Below are positions 62,522 to 64,000 of a stretch of 64,000 nt of DNA, piece after piece (within the stretch, counting starts at the first letter, position 1; the number at the start of each line of letters is the position of its first letter). Below the pieces are notes generated by a model, which worked only from the letters and a program-made list of their open reading frames with translations, had not been told where the DNA came from and made no database searches. Origin of the DNA: Clostridium sp. (lineage in GTDB: Bacteria > Bacillota > Clostridia > Lachnospirales > Lachnospiraceae); the NCBI GenBank assembly GCA_023664385.1, contig JAMPFU010000007.1, positions 1-64,000 of the forward strand, given 5' to 3'. A program made the position numbers and the translations under genes.

Positions 62522-64000
62522 TTATTCTTCTGCCTTTTCCGTTTTTTTCTTCCGCGGCTTTGCGCTTTTTTTCTCAGCATAATAGGGCTTTGTCATATCA
62601 AATATCGTTGTTATTTTGTACTGATTGTCAAGCTGCTTTACAAGCTCTGTATTTTTTATGACAAAGCTGTTCATTTTTTCTGTGTATTCTTCCTTTGATA
62701 TGGTTCCCTCCGCAACACCTGTAAGTCCCTTTTCCCAGCTTGCTGTCATCTCTGCCCGAAGAAGATTATTGATGGAATAATATACAACGTCATAGATAAT
62801 CTCGCCGAGAAATGTAGGCGTTACAATCTGCGTTTTCTTATTGAGGGCTATGTATTTGTTTGTGACAAGCTTTGTAATAATGCTGTCACGGGTTGCACTT
62901 GTTCCTATGCCGCTTCCCTTTATCTGACTTCTAAGCTCCTCATCCTCAATCAGCTGTCCTGCATTTTCCATTGCAAGGATAAGCGTTCCTGAGGAATATC
63001 GTTTCGGCGGGGTCGTCTCCCCCTCCTTAATATTACATTCCTTTACCAAAAGCTGCTGCCCCTTTTTCAGTCCGTTCAGCATATCCATCACGGCAGGCGT
63101 AAGCTTTTCCTCGTTTTCCTTTTTCCCTGTTCCCGCTATCTGAAGATACCCGGGTGATACGAGCCTTTTAAAATTAGAAAAGAAATGCTCAGGCTTTTTA
63201 TCCTTGTCATCTGTTATGGCTCTTGTTAATACAAGCGCTATTTTTTCATATGCTGCCGCAGGGTAAAATATGCTCAAAAACCGTCTTGCTATGATATCAT
63301 AAACCTTTTTTGCAGTTTCCGAAACACTGTTTAACGCGCCAAGTCCCTGCCCTGTCGGTATGATTGCATAATGATCGGTAATCTGCTTGTCATTTACATA
63401 TTTTGATTTTGCGATACCCTTGTAGCCGCCCTGACTCATAATATTGTCGGCAAAGGCAGAAAGTGGAGCGTATTTCCTAAGTCCACCGATATTTTTGTGT
63501 ATTTCCTTGGAAACGGCAGTGGAAAGCACTCTTGCATCCGTTCTCGGATATGTGACAAGCTTCTTCTCATAAAGCTCCTGCACAATATTTAATGTATCGG
63601 TCGGACTTATTTTAAACATGGCAGAGCAGTCATTTTGCAGCTCTGCTAAATTGTAAAGCATCGGGGGTGCCTTTTTTTCCGCCTTTTTTTCAACCTTTTC
63701 TACCGTGAGGCATAGGGGAGGATTTTTCATAAGCTGCTCTATCAGCTTTCTTGCAGACTCCTCCTGTTTAAAACCATTTTCCTTGTAAAGCAGCGGCGAC
63801 TTATCATAGGCACTTCCCTCCACTGCCTTCCACTCTGCCTCAAATCCGCCAAGCTGTGCCACGACCCTGTAAAACGGTGTAGGAACAAACTCCCTGATCT
63901 CTCTTTCCCGCTTTACAATCATACCCAACACACACGTCATGACACGTCCCACGGCAATCACGCATTTTTCAAGCTTTAAATAATTTTTTACCGTATAACT
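62522..64000 (-). CDS. topB: DNA topoisomerase III, C-terminal part (cut by window edge)
   Basis: Relaxes and decatenates DNA. The frame is open to the last base of the window; 13 codons beyond a possible internal GTG continue in frame, so the start lies outside. Visible: V-G-R-V-M-T-C-V-L-G-M, then the active-site Tyr in L-V-T-Y-P-R-T-D-A-R, H-Y-A-I-I-P-T-G-Q, S-G-I-G-T-S-A-T-R-D, and a Lys-rich C-terminal tail. No C-terminal zinc fingers. The N-terminal Toprim domain is missing from view. Confidence 0.92.
   Translation of the reverse strand, partial: SYTVKNYLKLEKCVIAVGRVMTCVLGMIVKREREIREFVPTPFYRVVAQLGGFEAEWKAVEGSAYDKSPLLYKENGFKQEESARKLIEQLMKNPPLCLTVEKVEKKAEKKAPPMLYNLAELQNDCSAMFKISPTDTLNIVQELYEKKLVTYPRTDARVLSTAVSKEIHKNIGGLRKYAPLSAFADNIMSQGGYKGIAKSKYVNDKQITDHYAIIPTGQGLGALNSVSETAKKVYDIIARRFLSIFYPAAAYEKIALVLTRAITDDKDKKPEHFFSNFKRLVSPGYLQIAGTGKKENEEKLTPAVMDMLNGLKKGQQLLVKECNIKEGETTPPKRYSSGTLILAMENAGQLIEDEELRSQIKGSGIGTSATRDSIITKLVTNKYIALNKKTQIVTPTFLGEIIYDVVYYSINNLLRAEMTASWEKGLTGVAEGTISKEEYTEKMNSFVIKNTELVKQLDNQYKITTIFDMTKPYYAEKKSAKPRKKKTEKAEE

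Overview
The window reads as chromosomal DNA of a spore-forming, anaerobic Firmicute, most likely class Clostridia and probably Lachnospiraceae-like. Support comes from the sporulation operons spoVA and spoIIA-sigF, AddAB recombination proteins, a class 1B (PyrK-dependent) dihydroorotate dehydrogenase, rubrerythrin, NifS/NifU-type Fe-S genes and Gram-positive ribosome-binding sites (AGGAGG). The species cannot be named from the sequence alone.

Bases 1 to about 12,400 are an accessory island. It is AT-rich, carries mostly unrecognised genes on the minus strand, and holds several broken genes. Its contents are two signal-less BspA/DUF285-type repeat proteins, a minimal DUF262 (GmrSD-like) protein, three lipoproteins or lipoprotein remnants, zinc-ribbon proteins, an N-6 methylase-like protein plus a frameshifted internally deleted copy of it, a SLOG-like fragment, and small proteins of 27, 49, 59 and 59 residues. 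No integrase, transposase or conjugation gene lies inside the window, so the type of element is unknown. Two signals stand out. Four proteins end in the same pentapeptide, x-M-x-[LV]-F. The intergenic spaces are packed with back-to-back hairpins, including terminator-like hairpins whose stems covary around a near-constant loop.

From 12.6 to 64 kb the layout is conserved housekeeping. All genes are on the minus strand except spoVA (39.6-42.6 kb) and two genes at 60.2-61.4 kb. In order they are: pyrimidine genes pyrC-pyrF-pyrK-pyrD; a chorismate mutase-like protein and a c-di-GMP phosphodiesterase (degenerate GGDEF, intact EAL); a nickel cluster larB-larC-cbiM-cbiQ-cbiO for the lactate-racemase nickel-pincer cofactor (larA and larE not in the window); a giant TPR protein; iscS-iscU and rubrerythrin; a ten-gene Mrp/Mbh-type antiporter operon with four NuoL/M/N-like subunits; spoVAA-AE; a class A penicillin-binding protein; a TetR-led three-gene group; spoIIAA-spoIIAB-sigF; a zinc-ribbon TPR protein with folC and queF; addB-addA; a PRTase-like gene; a beta-helix acyltransferase-like gene; and the C-terminal part of topB, cut by the window edge.

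Two nested palindromic elements (52.9 and 61.5 kb) share a core but have unrelated outer arms. They look like members of one small repeat family. The coiled-coil gene at 29.8 kb has a near-consensus promoter with a palindromic operator at its start.
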